Assembly (NCBI GenBank): GCA_027319585.1
Contig: DAHVMY010000026.1
Coordinates: 1 to 25,712, forward strand
DNA from: AG-12 sp027319585
GTDB lineage: Bacteria > Chloroflexota > Dormibacteria > Aeolococcales > Bog-877
DNA: 25,712 nucleotides
Direction: 5' to 3'
A program made the translations under genes and the position numbers. The notes below the pieces were generated by a model that worked only from the letters and a program-made list of their open reading frames with translations, made no database searches and was not told the origin of the DNA. Positions 15,568-24,459 of the stretch are shown in pieces (position 1 is the first letter of the stretch; every line of letters starts with the position of its first letter).

Positions 15568-16460
15568 GGGCTGACCCGCGGGCGCCGGCGCAGTGCGTTC
15601 AGGACCAGCAGCACCCCCAGCCGGGTGGATATGCCGAGCCACACCAGGGGCGCGAGCCAGCCCTCTGGGCCGTTGCGGTAGTGCAAGGAGTAGAAGCGCC
15701 ACATCGAGCGGTGGAAGTGCACCAGCATCGTGAGCGCCACCTTCTCCGAGCTGCGCCCCTTGAGGTGGAGCACGTGCGCCTTCGGCTCGTACCAGACCTG
15801 AAGGCCCAGCCTGGCCATCTGCCAGCAGAGCTCCAGATCCTCCCCGTACATGAAGTAGCCCTCATCCAGGCCTCCGACCTCATCCCAGACCGTGCGCCGG
15901 ACCAGAAGGCAGGCCCCGCTGCCGCTGTCCACCGCCATCGGCCGATCCAGGGACACGTTGGTCAGGTTGTATGCCCCGATCCGGGCACTGCCGGGCCAGA
16001 GCCGGCTGAGACCCAGGAGCCGGTACAGCGCGATCTCGGGGTTGGGGAAGGTGCGGCGGCAGGCGCGGTCCAGGCTGCCGTCGGGGCGCACGATCCGCGG
16101 CGAGACGGCGGCGCGCCGAGGATCCGCCAAAAGCGCCACCGACATCGCCTCCAGCGCCCCCGGCAGGAGCCGCGCGTCGGGGTTGAGAAGTAGCAGGAGC
16201 TCCCCGCCCGCCCGCTCGGCGGCGCGGTTGACGGCGGCGGCGAACCCCAGGTTGCGCGGCAGCTCCAGCAGCACGACCCCCGGGAACCGGCCCCTGATCA
16301 GCGCCAGGGTGCCGTCTGTGGAGTGGTTGTCCACCACCGTGACCTGCTCCGGAGCGAGCCCCTGCTGAAGGCAGGAGCCGATCGCGTCCGCCACCTCCTG
16401 CTCCGATTGGTAGGTGCAGATGACGACCCGGACGCCGTCCAGCCCCGCCCGGTCAGGCAC
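15564..16460 (-). CDS. Family 2 glycosyltransferase
   Basis: The 298-residue product has RVVICTYQSEQEVADAI, VVDNHSTDGT, LPRNLGFAAAVNRAAE, LLLNPDARLLPGAL and GLDEGYFMYGEDLELCWQMARLG, the complete set of GT2 GT-A motifs in order. The C-terminus holds a hydrophobic segment that may anchor it to the membrane. The GTG start at 16460 overlaps the rmlD stop by 8 bases; upstream extension of the frame is Arg-rich and is a shadow of rmlD. It resembles the downstream glycosyltransferase enough to be a distant paralogue, but the two differ through most of their length. The likely role is assembly of the rhamnose-containing repeat unit. Confidence 0.9.
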   Translation of the reverse strand: MPDRAGLDGVRVVICTYQSEQEVADAIGSCLQQGLAPEQVTVVDNHSTDGTLALIRGRFPGVVLLELPRNLGFAAAVNRAAERAGGELLLLLNPDARLLPGALEAMSVALLADPRRAAVSPRIVRPDGSLDRACRRTFPNPEIALYRLLGLSRLWPGSARIGAYNLTNVSLDRPMAVDSGSGACLLVRRTVWDEVGGLDEGYFMYGEDLELCWQMARLGLQVWYEPKAHVLHLKGRSSEKVALTMLVHFHRSMWRFYSLHYRNGPEGWLAPLVWLGISTRLGVLLVLNALRRRPRVSP

Positions 16461-17337
16461 TGGCCAGCGCCGCTCCCACCGCCCCCTCGCGCTCGCGGCG
16501 CAGGTACTCCGCCAGGGCCACCCGCCACGGCGAGCAGGCCGGCCCGCCGAGCGCGGTGAACTGGGAGCTGTCGAGAACCGAGTAGCTCGGCCGGGGCGCC
16601 GGCGCCCCCCATTCGGCGGTCGAGACCGGCTGGATTCGGGCCTCCACGCCTGCCTCCGCAAGCGTGGCCCCGGCGAACTCGTACCAGCTGGCCGAGCCCT
16701 CACCGCAGACGTGGTGGATGCCGAAGTGATCGGTGCCGATCAGCCAGCTGATCGCGAGCGCCAGCTCCCAGGTCCAGGTGGGGGCCCCCACCTGATCGGA
16801 GACCACCCTAAGCTGCCCGTGCCGGGCGGCCGCTCGGAGGATGGCGAGCGGAAAGTTGGGGCCTGAGTTGCCGTAGAGCCAGGAGGTGCGCACCAGATAG
16901 AGCCGGCCCCCCGCCTCCTGGCAGGCGACCTCCCCCGCCCGCTTGCTCTGGGCATAGACGCCGGAGGGCTCCGGGATGTCGGTGACCCGCCAGGGTCGGG
17001 GTTCACCATTCGGGGCTTGGCCGAACACGAAATCCGTCGAGATGTGGCAGAGGGGGATCTCCGCCTGGGCGCAGGCCCGGGCCACGATCTCGGCGCCGTC
17101 GCGATTGATGGCGAAGGCCAGCTCGGCCTCCGACTCCGCCTGGTCGACTCTGGTGTAGGCGGCGCAGTTGATGACCCGCTCGCAGCCGCTCTCTGCCAGG
17201 GCACCTCGCACCTGGGCGGGATCGGTCACGTCACACTTCGCCCTGGTCACACCGACGGGAAGGTGGCCGGCCCTGGCCAGCACCACCATCAGGTCTCGGC
17301 CCAGCTGGCCCCCGGCCCCCAGGACCAGGACTCTCAC
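16453..17337 (-). CDS. rmlD: dTDP-4-dehydrorhamnose reductase
   Basis: RmlD makes dTDP-L-rhamnose by NAD(P)H reduction, the last step of the pathway. The Rossmann motif GAGGQLG starts at residue 7. Typical RmlD blocks follow: INCAAYTRVDQAESE, ISTDFVFG, the catalytic YAQSK, and VRTSWLYG, then VSDQVGAPTWTWELA and RPSYSVLDSSQ. It is full length at 294 residues. The start is GTG at 17337, 7 bases after the rmlB stop. The gene sits in the order rmlA-rmlC-rmlB-rmlD, so all four steps from glucose-1-phosphate are together. Confidence 0.96.
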   Translation of the reverse strand: MRVLVLGAGGQLGRDLMVVLARAGHLPVGVTRAKCDVTDPAQVRGALAESGCERVINCAAYTRVDQAESEAELAFAINRDGAEIVARACAQAEIPLCHISTDFVFGQAPNGEPRPWRVTDIPEPSGVYAQSKRAGEVACQEAGGRLYLVRTSWLYGNSGPNFPLAILRAAARHGQLRVVSDQVGAPTWTWELALAISWLIGTDHFGIHHVCGEGSASWYEFAGATLAEAGVEARIQPVSTAEWGAPAPRPSYSVLDSSQFTALGGPACSPWRVALAEYLRREREGAVGAALASA

Positions 17338-17344
17338 CGCGAGA

Positions 17345-18421
17345 TCAGCTGGCTGCCGGAGCGGTCCCGGCCAGCGGCCGGTAGTTGCGCCGGTAGAACT
17401 CGGCGAACTCTCCCGACTTGATGGGCTCCCAGAAGTCCCGGTGGTCGCGGTACCAGGTCACGGTGCGCTCCATGCCGCTCTCGAAGTCCAGCTCGGGGGC
17501 CCAGCCCAGGGCGCGCGCCCGGCTGCTGTCCAGGGCGTAGCGGCGATCATGTCCGGGCCGGTCCGCGACCATCTGGATGAGGTCCTCGGAGCGGCCGGTG
17601 AGGCGCAGCACCGAGCGCGCCACCTGAAGCCCGTTCACCGGGTCTCCCCCCTGGCCGAGGTTGTAAGCCGTACCCGGCACCCCGCGCGCCAAAACGGTCG
17701 CGATGCCGCGCGCGTGGTCATCCACGTATAGGTAGTCGCGGACCGCCCCGCCGTCGCCGTAGACCGGCAGGGGCAGCCCATCCAGCGCCTGGGTCGCGAA
17801 CAGCGGGACGATCTTCTCGGGGTACTGGTGGGGCCCGTAGGTGTTGGAGCCACGGGTGATCAGGATCGGGACCGAGTAGGTGGCGTGGTAGGCGAAGCAC
17901 TGCATCTCGGCCCCCACCTTGCTGGCCGAGTAGGGCGAGCGGGGCCGCGGGGGGTCGTCCTCAACCGAGAGGGTGGGCGGCTCGACATCGCCGTAGACCT
18001 CGTCGGTCGAGACCTGCAGGAAGCGCTGGTGGCGGTGCGTCCGGGCCGCCTCCAGCAGCGCGAAGGTGCCGTAGACGTCGGTCCTGATGAAGGCGTCGGG
18101 GTCGAGGATGGACCGGTCCACATGGGTCTCGGCCGCGAAGTTGACGACGCAGTCGACCTCCCCCGCCAGCCGGAGGACCAGCTCCTTGTCGCAGATGTCC
18201 CCCTCCACGAAGCGGTAGTTGGGCAGGCCGGCGACCTCCTCCAGGTTGGCGAGGTTGCCGGCGTAGGTCAGCTTGTCCAGGACTGTCATCTCGAGGCCGG
18301 GATGGTGCTGGAGCACGAGCCGGACGAATGCGGACCCGATGAAACCGGCGCCACCGGCCACCAGCAGACGCCGGGGCAGCTCCGACCAGGGGGTGGGGTC
18401 CGGGGCGGGATGGTCAGTCAT
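17345..18421 (-). CDS. rmlB: dTDP-glucose 4,6-dehydratase
   Basis: RmlB converts dTDP-glucose to dTDP-4-keto-6-deoxyglucose using bound NAD. It has the NAD motif GGAGFIG (23-29), LDKLTYAGNLANL, FAAETHVDRSI, VSTDEVYGD with the catalytic Asp-Glu pair, SPYSASK (YxxxK) and RGSNTYGPHQYPEK, then RDYLYVDDHARGI. It is full length at 358 residues, with a 17-residue polar N-terminal extension. The ATG at 18421 starts one base after the rmlC stop (TGACATG), so the two are translationally coupled. Its product is used by RmlC and then RmlD. Confidence 0.97.
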   Translation of the reverse strand: MTDHPAPDPTPWSELPRRLLVAGGAGFIGSAFVRLVLQHHPGLEMTVLDKLTYAGNLANLEEVAGLPNYRFVEGDICDKELVLRLAGEVDCVVNFAAETHVDRSILDPDAFIRTDVYGTFALLEAARTHRHQRFLQVSTDEVYGDVEPPTLSVEDDPPRPRSPYSASKVGAEMQCFAYHATYSVPILITRGSNTYGPHQYPEKIVPLFATQALDGLPLPVYGDGGAVRDYLYVDDHARGIATVLARGVPGTAYNLGQGGDPVNGLQVARSVLRLTGRSEDLIQMVADRPGHDRRYALDSSRARALGWAPELDFESGMERTVTWYRDHRDFWEPIKSGEFAEFYRRNYRPLAGTAPAAS

Positions 18422-18422
18422 G

Positions 18423-19001
18423 TCAGATGTTCTCGATTCTCCAGTCGAAGCCGATGCGCGGGTCGTCCCAGGGTATCCGACCCTCGTCGGGGTTGTCGGG
18501 AAGGTAGGGCTCGGTCACGTAGTAGCAGAGCAGGACGTCACGCATGGAGAGCGCCTGGTAGCCGTGCGCCACCAGGGGCGGGATGGCAATCACCTTGGGG
18601 CTCCGCTCCCCGCTGAAGATGACCTGGATCCTCCCCCTGGTCGGAGAGTCGGGCCTCAGGTCGGCCAGGACGATCCGGGCGTCCCCTCCCACCATGTCCC
18701 AGTAGTCCCACTGCCGACGGTGCCAGTGAAACGCCTTGATCAGCTCGGGCGGGTTGCCACCCCTGGCGTAGGCCAGCGAGCGCGACATCTGGGCGAAGCC
18801 GTGGTCGGGCACAAACGGCCGGCCCCGATCGTCGAGGTCGCCGCGCTTGAGCTGCTCGGTGAAGTGGCCGCGCTGGTCGAAGTGCAATTTCAGGGTCTTC
18901 ACCATCACCTGGTCGATCTCCCCCAGCTTCTGGGCGAGCGGCCTGTCCGCCATCTCCTGGAGCACCGCCTCCATCTCCTCGGTCACCGGCTGCCAGGGCA
19001 T
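18423..19001 (-). CDS. rmlC: dTDP-4-dehydrorhamnose 3,5-epimerase family protein
   Basis: The 192-residue cupin carries KAFHWHRRQWDYWDMVGGD, LADLRPDSPTRG, IPPLVAHGYQAL and the C-terminal IPWDDPRIGFDW. These mark a dTDP-4-dehydrorhamnose 3,5-epimerase relative. The first block differs from the classical RGLHYQ of E. coli-type RmlC and belongs to a divergent subgroup with HWH. The fit with rmlA, rmlB and rmlD around it makes the epimerase role likely, though 3- or 5-only epimerisation is possible. A perfect AGGAGG lies 5 bases before the ATG at 19001, and the gene starts 10 bases after rmlA. An N-terminal extension of about 45 residues precedes the cupin core. Confidence 0.85.
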   Translation of the reverse strand: MPWQPVTEEMEAVLQEMADRPLAQKLGEIDQVMVKTLKLHFDQRGHFTEQLKRGDLDDRGRPFVPDHGFAQMSRSLAYARGGNPPELIKAFHWHRRQWDYWDMVGGDARIVLADLRPDSPTRGRIQVIFSGERSPKVIAIPPLVAHGYQALSMRDVLLCYYVTEPYLPDNPDEGRIPWDDPRIGFDWRIENI

Positions 19002-19011
19002 CAGGTCCTCC

Positions 19012-20073
19012 TCAAGCCAGGCTAACCCGGGAGTGGTCGCCCAGCATCAGCTTGTGCGCCAGCGGGCGGGTGTCGCTCTTCTCGATCACCACGTCCCTTC
19101 CGATCAGGGAGTCCTCGATCTTGCTGGCGCCGCGGATCACCGTGTGCTCCAAGACTATCGAGTGCTCGATCTCGCTGCCTTCCACGACCACGTCGTGATA
19201 CAGGGCGGTGAAGGGGCCGACGAAGGAGTCCACCACCCGGGTGTTGGCGCCGACTATCACCGGGCCGCGGATGGTGCTGTGGATCACCTCGGATCCCGGC
19301 TCCAGGATCACCTTGCCCAGCAGCCGCGAGTCCGCGCTCACGTTCCCCTCCCTGCGCTCCTCGAGCATGTCCAGGACGACCCGGTTGCACTCCAGGAGGT
19401 CGTCCATCTTGCCGGTGTCGATCCAGCGCCCCTCCACCAGGTGGGGGGTCACCCGCCGGCCCCGGTCGATCTGCCACTGGATGGCGTCGGTGATCTCCAG
19501 CTCACCGCGGGCCGAGGGGGAGATGGCGTCCACCGCCTCGAAGATGCTGGGCTGGAAGCAGTAGACCCCCACCAGCACCAGGTCGGAGCGGGGCTGCTCG
19601 GGCTTCTCCTCCAGCCGCACCACCCTCCCCTGGTCCAGCTCGGCGACCCCGAAGCGCTGGGGATCGGGCATCTGCTTCAGCAGGATGAGCACGTCCGGGC
19701 GGTCGCGGCGGAACTCCTCCACCACAGATCGGATCCCCCCGGTGATGAAGTTGTCGCCCAGGTACATGACGAAGGGCGAGCCCTGGAGGAAGGAGCGCGC
19801 GGTCTGGACCGCGTGGGCCAGCCCCAGCGGCGCCAGCTGGCTGATGTACTCGATCCTGGCCCCGAACTGGGAGCCGTCCCCCACCGCCCGGCGGATCTCC
19901 TCCCCGGTGTCCCCGACCACGATCCCGATCTCCTCGATGCCGGCCTCGACCAGCGCCTCCAGCCCATAGAACAGAACCGGCTTGTTGGCGATCGGGACCA
20001 GCTGCTTGGCGCCGGTGTGGGTGATCGGGCGAAGCCTGGTCCCCTTGCCCCCGCTGAGAACCAGACCCTTCAC
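19012..20073 (-). CDS. rmlA: Glucose-1-phosphate thymidylyltransferase, long form
   Basis: RmlA joins glucose-1-phosphate and dTTP to dTDP-glucose. The catalytic signature GLVLSGGKGTRLRP is at the extreme N-terminus, followed by KQLVPIANKPV, FVMYLGDNF, FGVAELDQG, LEEKPEQP and LVGVYCF. After about residue 240 comes a left-handed beta-helix, seen as hexapeptide repeats (VILEPGSEVIHSTI and GPVIVGANTRVVDS). This makes it the long form of 353 residues rather than the E. coli-type 290, and related to streptomycete dTDP-sugar enzymes. The GTG at 20073 places the signature right at the start as in the family; a TTG three codons earlier is possible. It lies 51 bases after the glycosylphosphotransferase gene. 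Confidence 0.94.
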   Translation of the reverse strand: MKGLVLSGGKGTRLRPITHTGAKQLVPIANKPVLFYGLEALVEAGIEEIGIVVGDTGEEIRRAVGDGSQFGARIEYISQLAPLGLAHAVQTARSFLQGSPFVMYLGDNFITGGIRSVVEEFRRDRPDVLILLKQMPDPQRFGVAELDQGRVVRLEEKPEQPRSDLVLVGVYCFQPSIFEAVDAISPSARGELEITDAIQWQIDRGRRVTPHLVEGRWIDTGKMDDLLECNRVVLDMLEERREGNVSADSRLLGKVILEPGSEVIHSTIRGPVIVGANTRVVDSFVGPFTALYHDVVVEGSEIEHSIVLEHTVIRGASKIEDSLIGRDVVIEKSDTRPLAHKLMLGDHSRVSLA

Positions 20074-20124
20074 GAGGGGCAAGCCTACCAGCTCACCTCG
20101 GCCGCGCAGCTTCTGGGCGGAGCC

Positions 20125-21579
20125 TCAGTAGGCATGCTGATGGAAGAGGATCCGCCAGGGGGTGAGCAGCAGGATCTTGAGGTCGAAGCCCAACGACCAG
20201 TTCTCGATGTAGTAGAGGTCGTAGAAGATGCGCTCCTCCATGGAGTTGCCCTGGCGCAGATCATTGACCTGGGCCCAGCCGGTGCACCCCGGGGGCGCCG
20301 CCAGACGCTCGCGATAGCGGGGGTAGTCGCGCTCGAAGCGGGCGGCGAAGAACGGGCGCTCGGGGCGCGGGCCGACCAGGCTCATCTCCCCTTTGATCAC
20401 GTTCCAGAGCTGGGGGAGCTCGTCCAGGCTGAAGCGACGCACGAAGCGGCCCACCGGGGTCGTGCGGTCGTCGTCGGCCCGGGCCATGACCGGCCCGGTG
20501 TGGCGTTCGGCATCGACCACCATGGACCGCAACTTCCAGACCTTGAACACCCTCCCGTGCCGCCCCAGCCGGTCCTGCCCGTAGAAGGGAGAGCCCTTCG
20601 AGGTCAGCGAGATGGCGGCGGCGCAGACCGCGACCACGGGCACCACCGGGATCGCCAGGAGCACGGTGAAGACCAGGTCGAAGCCGCGCTTGAGGATGAG
20701 GTTGCGGCCCACCAGCCGGTTCGGCCGCAGGCCGATCAGCGGCATGCCGGCCACCTGCTCGGTGCGGGCGGCTGAGGTCATGATCTCCAGGACGTCCGGG
20801 ACCACCTTGACCTCCGCCCCCTGGCTCAGGCAGGCGTTGGCGAACTCGACCACCCGGTGGTGGCCGTCCTCCCCCAGCGCCAGCACCACCATGTCGGCGT
20901 GCTCGTGGGCCACGATCCGGGCCAACCCGTGCTCGATCCCGAAGGTCGTCAGGTCGGACCCGGCCGAGGGTGGTTCCGGGGCGGTGGCGACCCTCCCCAC
21001 CAGCTGGTAGCCGTACTCGGGGAACATCCGCAGCCGGCGGATGAGCAGGTCGGCGACCTCCCCGCTGCCCACCACCAGGACCCGAACCGCGCCGAAGCCG
21101 GAGCTGAACAGGGCCCCCTGAAGGCCGCGGATGGCGGCCCGCTCCAGGATGAACAGGAGAAGTGCCGCGATCGAGGCGTCCGCCAGCACCAGCCGGGAGT
21201 AGGGGAAGCCCCGGTACAGCCCCTCGAGCGCCAGGGCCAGGACCACGAAGAGGGCGACCGAGCCCGCCGAGCCCAGGATCTCATCCACGAAGGACTGACC
21301 CCGCTGGACCCGGTAGCGGCCGGTGAACGTGAAGACCAGCAGCCAGAGCGCCACCACCACCGGCACCGCCATGGCATAGTCGGCGAAGCTGGGGATGGCG
21401 CCACCGGGGATGGGGACCCCGGAGAGGTGGAAGCGGTAGCCGTAGCCGATCAAGGCGCCGACCGCGACCGCCAGGGCGTCCCCCACCACCCGGATCGCCA
21501 CCAGCGGTCCCAGCCGCCCGTTGCGGCTGCGCGCATGGGACAGCTCCAGCGGCCGGATGAGCGGGCCCGATTCAGCCAA
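20125..21579 (-). CDS. Polyprenyl glycosylphosphotransferase (initiating sugar transferase)
   Basis: This enzyme type moves a sugar-1-phosphate onto undecaprenyl phosphate, starting each polysaccharide repeat unit. The N-terminal half has about four or five membrane helices, then a Rossmann-like domain (VRVLVVGSGEVADLLI). The C-terminal catalytic domain begins KRGFDLVFTVLLAIP, followed by GSPFYGQDRLGRHGRVF, WKLRSM, the DELPQLWNVIKGEMSLVGPR block and GCTGWAQVNDLR. Length (484 residues) is typical of CpsE/WbaP/WcaJ-like proteins. The sugar is unknown. The TTG at 21579 has GGAGGG 7 bases upstream and overlaps the flippase stop by 8 bases; a GTG at 21594 is an alternative. It is the priming enzyme of the operon. 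Confidence 0.93.
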   Translation of the reverse strand: MAESGPLIRPLELSHARSRNGRLGPLVAIRVVGDALAVAVGALIGYGYRFHLSGVPIPGGAIPSFADYAMAVPVVVALWLLVFTFTGRYRVQRGQSFVDEILGSAGSVALFVVLALALEGLYRGFPYSRLVLADASIAALLLFILERAAIRGLQGALFSSGFGAVRVLVVGSGEVADLLIRRLRMFPEYGYQLVGRVATAPEPPSAGSDLTTFGIEHGLARIVAHEHADMVVLALGEDGHHRVVEFANACLSQGAEVKVVPDVLEIMTSAARTEQVAGMPLIGLRPNRLVGRNLILKRGFDLVFTVLLAIPVVPVVAVCAAAISLTSKGSPFYGQDRLGRHGRVFKVWKLRSMVVDAERHTGPVMARADDDRTTPVGRFVRRFSLDELPQLWNVIKGEMSLVGPRPERPFFAARFERDYPRYRERLAAPPGCTGWAQVNDLRQGNSMEERIFYDLYYIENWSLGFDLKILLLTPWRILFHQHAY

Positions 21580-23035
21580 GCCCCATCCCTCCACTCTCCG
21601 GCGCCAGCCGGCGGCGCAGGCTCTGGCGGGCCATCCGGATCTCCTCGGGGGTCACCCCACCGGTCAGCCACAGCGCCCCCAGGTAGCAGACCCCGGCCAC
21701 CGGGGCCACCCAGAAGACGTTGGCGAAGGCGAGCACCCCCATCACCCCAACCATAAGCCCCCCGGAGACCACGATGGGCGTGAGCGCCCGGGCCCAGGGC
21801 AGGTTGCCAAGCTGGCGGCGCACCAGCATGTATCCGGCCACCAGCAGGAACACCTCCGTGATCACGGTAGCCCAGCTACAGGCAAGATACCCGCTCTGGT
21901 GGGGGAAGAGCGGAATCATCACGAAGTTCAGGGTCACGTTGACCACGATGCTGAGCACCGACAGGATGATGCTGTCCTGCTGGCGGTCCATCGCCCCCAG
22001 CCCGAAGACGAAGGTGTTGTTGACGAAGAGGAAGACCAGCGCCAAAGCCAGGATGCTGACCGAGGGACCGGACTGCGAGTAGATGTGCAGGAACCCCACC
22101 AGCGCGCTCCCGCCGAAGGCCAGCGCCACCGCCAGCGGCATCGCGATCGAGGCCAGCAGCCGCAGGGTGACGGTGTAGGCCAGACGCATCGAGCCGACCT
22201 CCCCCAGGTGGAGCACCGAAAGCGCGGGAAAGACCGCGTTCATCACCGTCTGGGGGAGGAAGGAGAGCCCCTCCAGGAACTTGTAGGAGGCCTGGTAATA
22301 GCCCACCTGGGTGGCCCCCCGCAGCGCGTCCAGGATCAGGACGTCGATCTTGAAGTAGATGGTGTTGAGGAAGAAGACCAAGGCGAAGGGCAGCCCCATC
22401 CGAATCAGCCGGCGCACCAGCGGATAGTCGATGGCGACCCGGGGCCGGAAGTAGCGGCGGGAGATGATCGTGAGCGCGAACAGGCAGGTGAAGAGGTAGG
22501 AGGCGGCATAGGCCCACAGGTAGGCCGGCAGGCCGAGGTGGGCGACCCAGGCGAACGCGGTCCCCAGCAGCAGGATCCCGCCCTCGGCGATGGTCTCGAA
22601 CGCCTCGTAGCGCATCTCCCCGGTCGCATAGAAGGTGCTGCGCAGCACGTTGGCGACCGAGGTCGCCACCAGCAGCGCGAAAGCCGGCCACACCAGCGGC
22701 AGGACCGAGGGGTGGCTGGTGAACGAGGCCATCACGAACATGCAGAGCAGGCTGCCCAGCAGCAGCGGGACCTTGGCTCCGAGGATGGCCGCCAGGTAGG
22801 GCTCCAGCCGCTTGCGGTCGCGGCTGCCCTCGCGCAGGTAGACGATCTGGAGGCCGCCGTCGCCGACGATGCTGGAGAGGTTGCTGAGCACCACCACCAC
22901 CCCGAACTCGCCGTAGCGGAAGGCGCCCAGCGCGTGCTGCTGGATCAGGAAGGCCACGAAGACCAGCAGCCGCGCCCCGGTCCGGGCCACGAACAGCATG
23001 GTCGTGTTGCGGACCGTGCGGTGGGCGAGGCTCAC
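21572..23035 (-). CDS. Polysaccharide flippase (Wzx/MATE-like oligosaccharide flippase)
   Basis: The 487-residue protein is almost all hydrophobic helices, about 14, with short charged loops. The start SLAHRTVRNTTMLFVARTGARL and the pattern RYGEFGVVVVLSNL resemble RfbX/Wzx flippases of the polysaccharide transport family. Such proteins flip the undecaprenyl-linked repeat unit across the membrane. Context supports this: the initiating transferase follows with an 8-base overlap, and a polymerase-like gene precedes. The GTG start at 23035 is 9 bases after the polymerase stop; an ATG 12 codons in is less likely. No soluble domain is evident. Confidence 0.9.
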   Translation of the reverse strand: MSLAHRTVRNTTMLFVARTGARLLVFVAFLIQQHALGAFRYGEFGVVVVLSNLSSIVGDGGLQIVYLREGSRDRKRLEPYLAAILGAKVPLLLGSLLCMFVMASFTSHPSVLPLVWPAFALLVATSVANVLRSTFYATGEMRYEAFETIAEGGILLLGTAFAWVAHLGLPAYLWAYAASYLFTCLFALTIISRRYFRPRVAIDYPLVRRLIRMGLPFALVFFLNTIYFKIDVLILDALRGATQVGYYQASYKFLEGLSFLPQTVMNAVFPALSVLHLGEVGSMRLAYTVTLRLLASIAMPLAVALAFGGSALVGFLHIYSQSGPSVSILALALVFLFVNNTFVFGLGAMDRQQDSIILSVLSIVVNVTLNFVMIPLFPHQSGYLACSWATVITEVFLLVAGYMLVRRQLGNLPWARALTPIVVSGGLMVGVMGVLAFANVFWVAPVAGVCYLGALWLTGGVTPEEIRMARQSLRRRLAPESGGMGLG

Positions 23036-23044
23036 GCCAAAGGC

Positions 23045-24283
23045 TCAGGTCTGGCGCTGAGGACGGCGCAGCTGGAGCTGGCGGGTGGCCGGCACCACGG
23101 CCACCACGACCAGCGCCGCCAGCGCCCACCACTCCACTGAGAGGTCGTTCTTCCAGTACGGACTGTCCACCAGGCCATGGGCCAGAATGCCGACCCAGGC
23201 CAGGACCAGAGCGGCCGCCCAGGGATGGGAGAGGGGCCCGGCGCGCACCACCGGGAACAGGTAACGACCCAGCTCGATCAAAAAGCCGATCAGGAAGATC
23301 AGCCCCATCACCCCCAGCTCGACCCAGAAGTCGAGCTCCAGCTGGTCGGGATACACGTGGGTCTGGTGGATCACGTCGTGCAGCTGCACCCGGTAGGGTC
23401 GCACCTCCTGCTGGTAGTTGGCGAGCCCGCTCCCGGTGAACGGGTGGGCGACCAGCAGATCCACGGTGGCGTGCCAGAGGTGGACCCTGGTCACGACCGA
23501 GTTGGCCGGGTTGTTGGGGTTGAGCTCGTTCTCCACCCGGTGGCGGATCGGGGGCAGGAAGACCGCCACGACCGCCACCACCACCAGGGCGGGGAACAGA
23601 ATCCGCCGGCGCGGATGGATCAGCACCGCCACCAGGGCCACCACCACCAGCGCGAACCACGAGCCCCGGCTCAGGGTCAGGACGTCGGCCAGGCCCAGCA
23701 GGATCAGCATCGCCCAGTGGACCCGGCGGTGCCTGACCCCGCCGAAGAGCGCCAGCCCGAGCGCCAGCCCCACCAGGGGGTCCAGGAAGATCCCGCCGAA
23801 GTTGTTGTTGGTCCAGAGCCAGGTCGGCACCGGCGGGTTGGTGTTGATGTTGAAGGTGTGGTCGCGCAGCGAGCCCGCCAGCGCCACGAACTGGGAGACC
23901 GCGACCACGGCACCGCTGACATACAGGCCGTAGCTCAGCCGCTCCCAGTCCCAGCTGGAGCGGAGCACGTTGACCACGATGAAGAAGTAGAGGACCGGCT
24001 CCACGATGTAGGCCTTGGCGATCCCCAGGGCGTCCCGCTTCTCCGGGCTGACCGCGACCCCGATCACCATGGCGACCAGCAGGACCGCGATAAGGACGGT
24101 GAAGGGGGTGTCGAGGTGGGGCATCCGTCGCTGCTGCCAGCTCTCGATGATGAAGGCGAGCACGGTCAATCCGAGCACCACCTCCAGGCCGGTGAAGGGA
24201 AGCTTGCCCAGCAGGCTGCCCCGCAGAACATAGGCGGGAAGTGCCGCGGCGGTTAGAAAGACGCCTATACGACTCCACCGCAT
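23045..24283 (-). CDS. O-antigen ligase/polymerase-like membrane protein
   Basis: The 412-residue product has about 10-12 membrane helices and one large extracytoplasmic loop, seen at HPFTGSGLANYQQEVRPYR with DVIHQTHVYPD, followed by ELGVMGLIFLIGFL. The GSG...N and H...Y pattern and helix layout match the Wzy_C (O-antigen ligase/polymerase) family. It probably polymerises repeat units or ligates the glycan; the two cannot be told apart by sequence. It is the first gene of the operon. The ATG at 24283 has no ribosome site but lies 7 bases after a perfect TATAAT, so its mRNA is probably leaderless. The open frame upstream to 24433 is not a credible extension. Confidence 0.88.
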   Translation of the reverse strand: MRWSRIGVFLTAAALPAYVLRGSLLGKLPFTGLEVVLGLTVLAFIIESWQQRRMPHLDTPFTVLIAVLLVAMVIGVAVSPEKRDALGIAKAYIVEPVLYFFIVVNVLRSSWDWERLSYGLYVSGAVVAVSQFVALAGSLRDHTFNINTNPPVPTWLWTNNNFGGIFLDPLVGLALGLALFGGVRHRRVHWAMLILLGLADVLTLSRGSWFALVVVALVAVLIHPRRRILFPALVVVAVVAVFLPPIRHRVENELNPNNPANSVVTRVHLWHATVDLLVAHPFTGSGLANYQQEVRPYRVQLHDVIHQTHVYPDQLELDFWVELGVMGLIFLIGFLIELGRYLFPVVRAGPLSHPWAAALVLAWVGILAHGLVDSPYWKNDLSVEWWALAALVVVAVVPATRQLQLRRPQRQT

Positions 24284-24290
24284 CGGCCGG

Positions 24291-24296
24291 ATTATA
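24291..24296 (-). promoter_or_regulatory. Promoter of the polysaccharide operon (perfect -10, leaderless)
   Basis: TATAAT on the minus strand (24296 to 24291) ends 7 bases before the ATG of the first operon gene. It would start transcription at the start codon. No good -35 is visible 16-18 bases upstream. Its AT-rich core stands out in this GC-rich intergenic region. Confidence 0.6.
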
Positions 24297-24430
24297 GGCG
24301 GCCGGAAGATCGCGGCCGAGCCCTGACATCGGTGGCCGCCAGCCCGGGCGCGGCCCGGCCTGCCCACTTCCCCGCCGATCGGAACCCGCCCCGGCCAGTC
24401 TCGCGGCCCACGTTCGGGCGCCTGTCCCCT

Positions 24431-24457
24431 CAACTTCGCCCGGCGGATTCGAAGTTG
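24431..24457. promoter_or_regulatory. 8-base inverted repeat abutting a -10 element; candidate operator
   Basis: CAACTTCG (24431-24438) and CGAAGTTG (24450-24457) are perfect inverted copies with an 11-base spacer. The right arm ends two bases before the TAGACT -10 element of the dehydrogenase-like gene, so a protein bound here would cover the -35 region. It is also within 175 bases of the polysaccharide promoter, on the other strand. The regulator is unknown. Confidence 0.5.
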
Positions 24458-24459
24458 GC

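Noticed and set aside
18847..20775. 642-codon plus-strand open frame
   Set aside because: It spans the reverse strand of rmlC, rmlA and the glycosylphosphotransferase, which are firm matches; its His/Pro/Asp-rich translation fits no family.
21521..23140. 539-codon plus-strand open frame
   Set aside because: It is antisense to the flippase; the translation is Gln/His/Asp-rich and low complexity, typical of shadows.
21876..24329. 817-codon minus-strand open frame
   Set aside because: It is out of frame with the flippase and polymerase genes that occupy the region; composition is Arg/Pro/Gly-rich.
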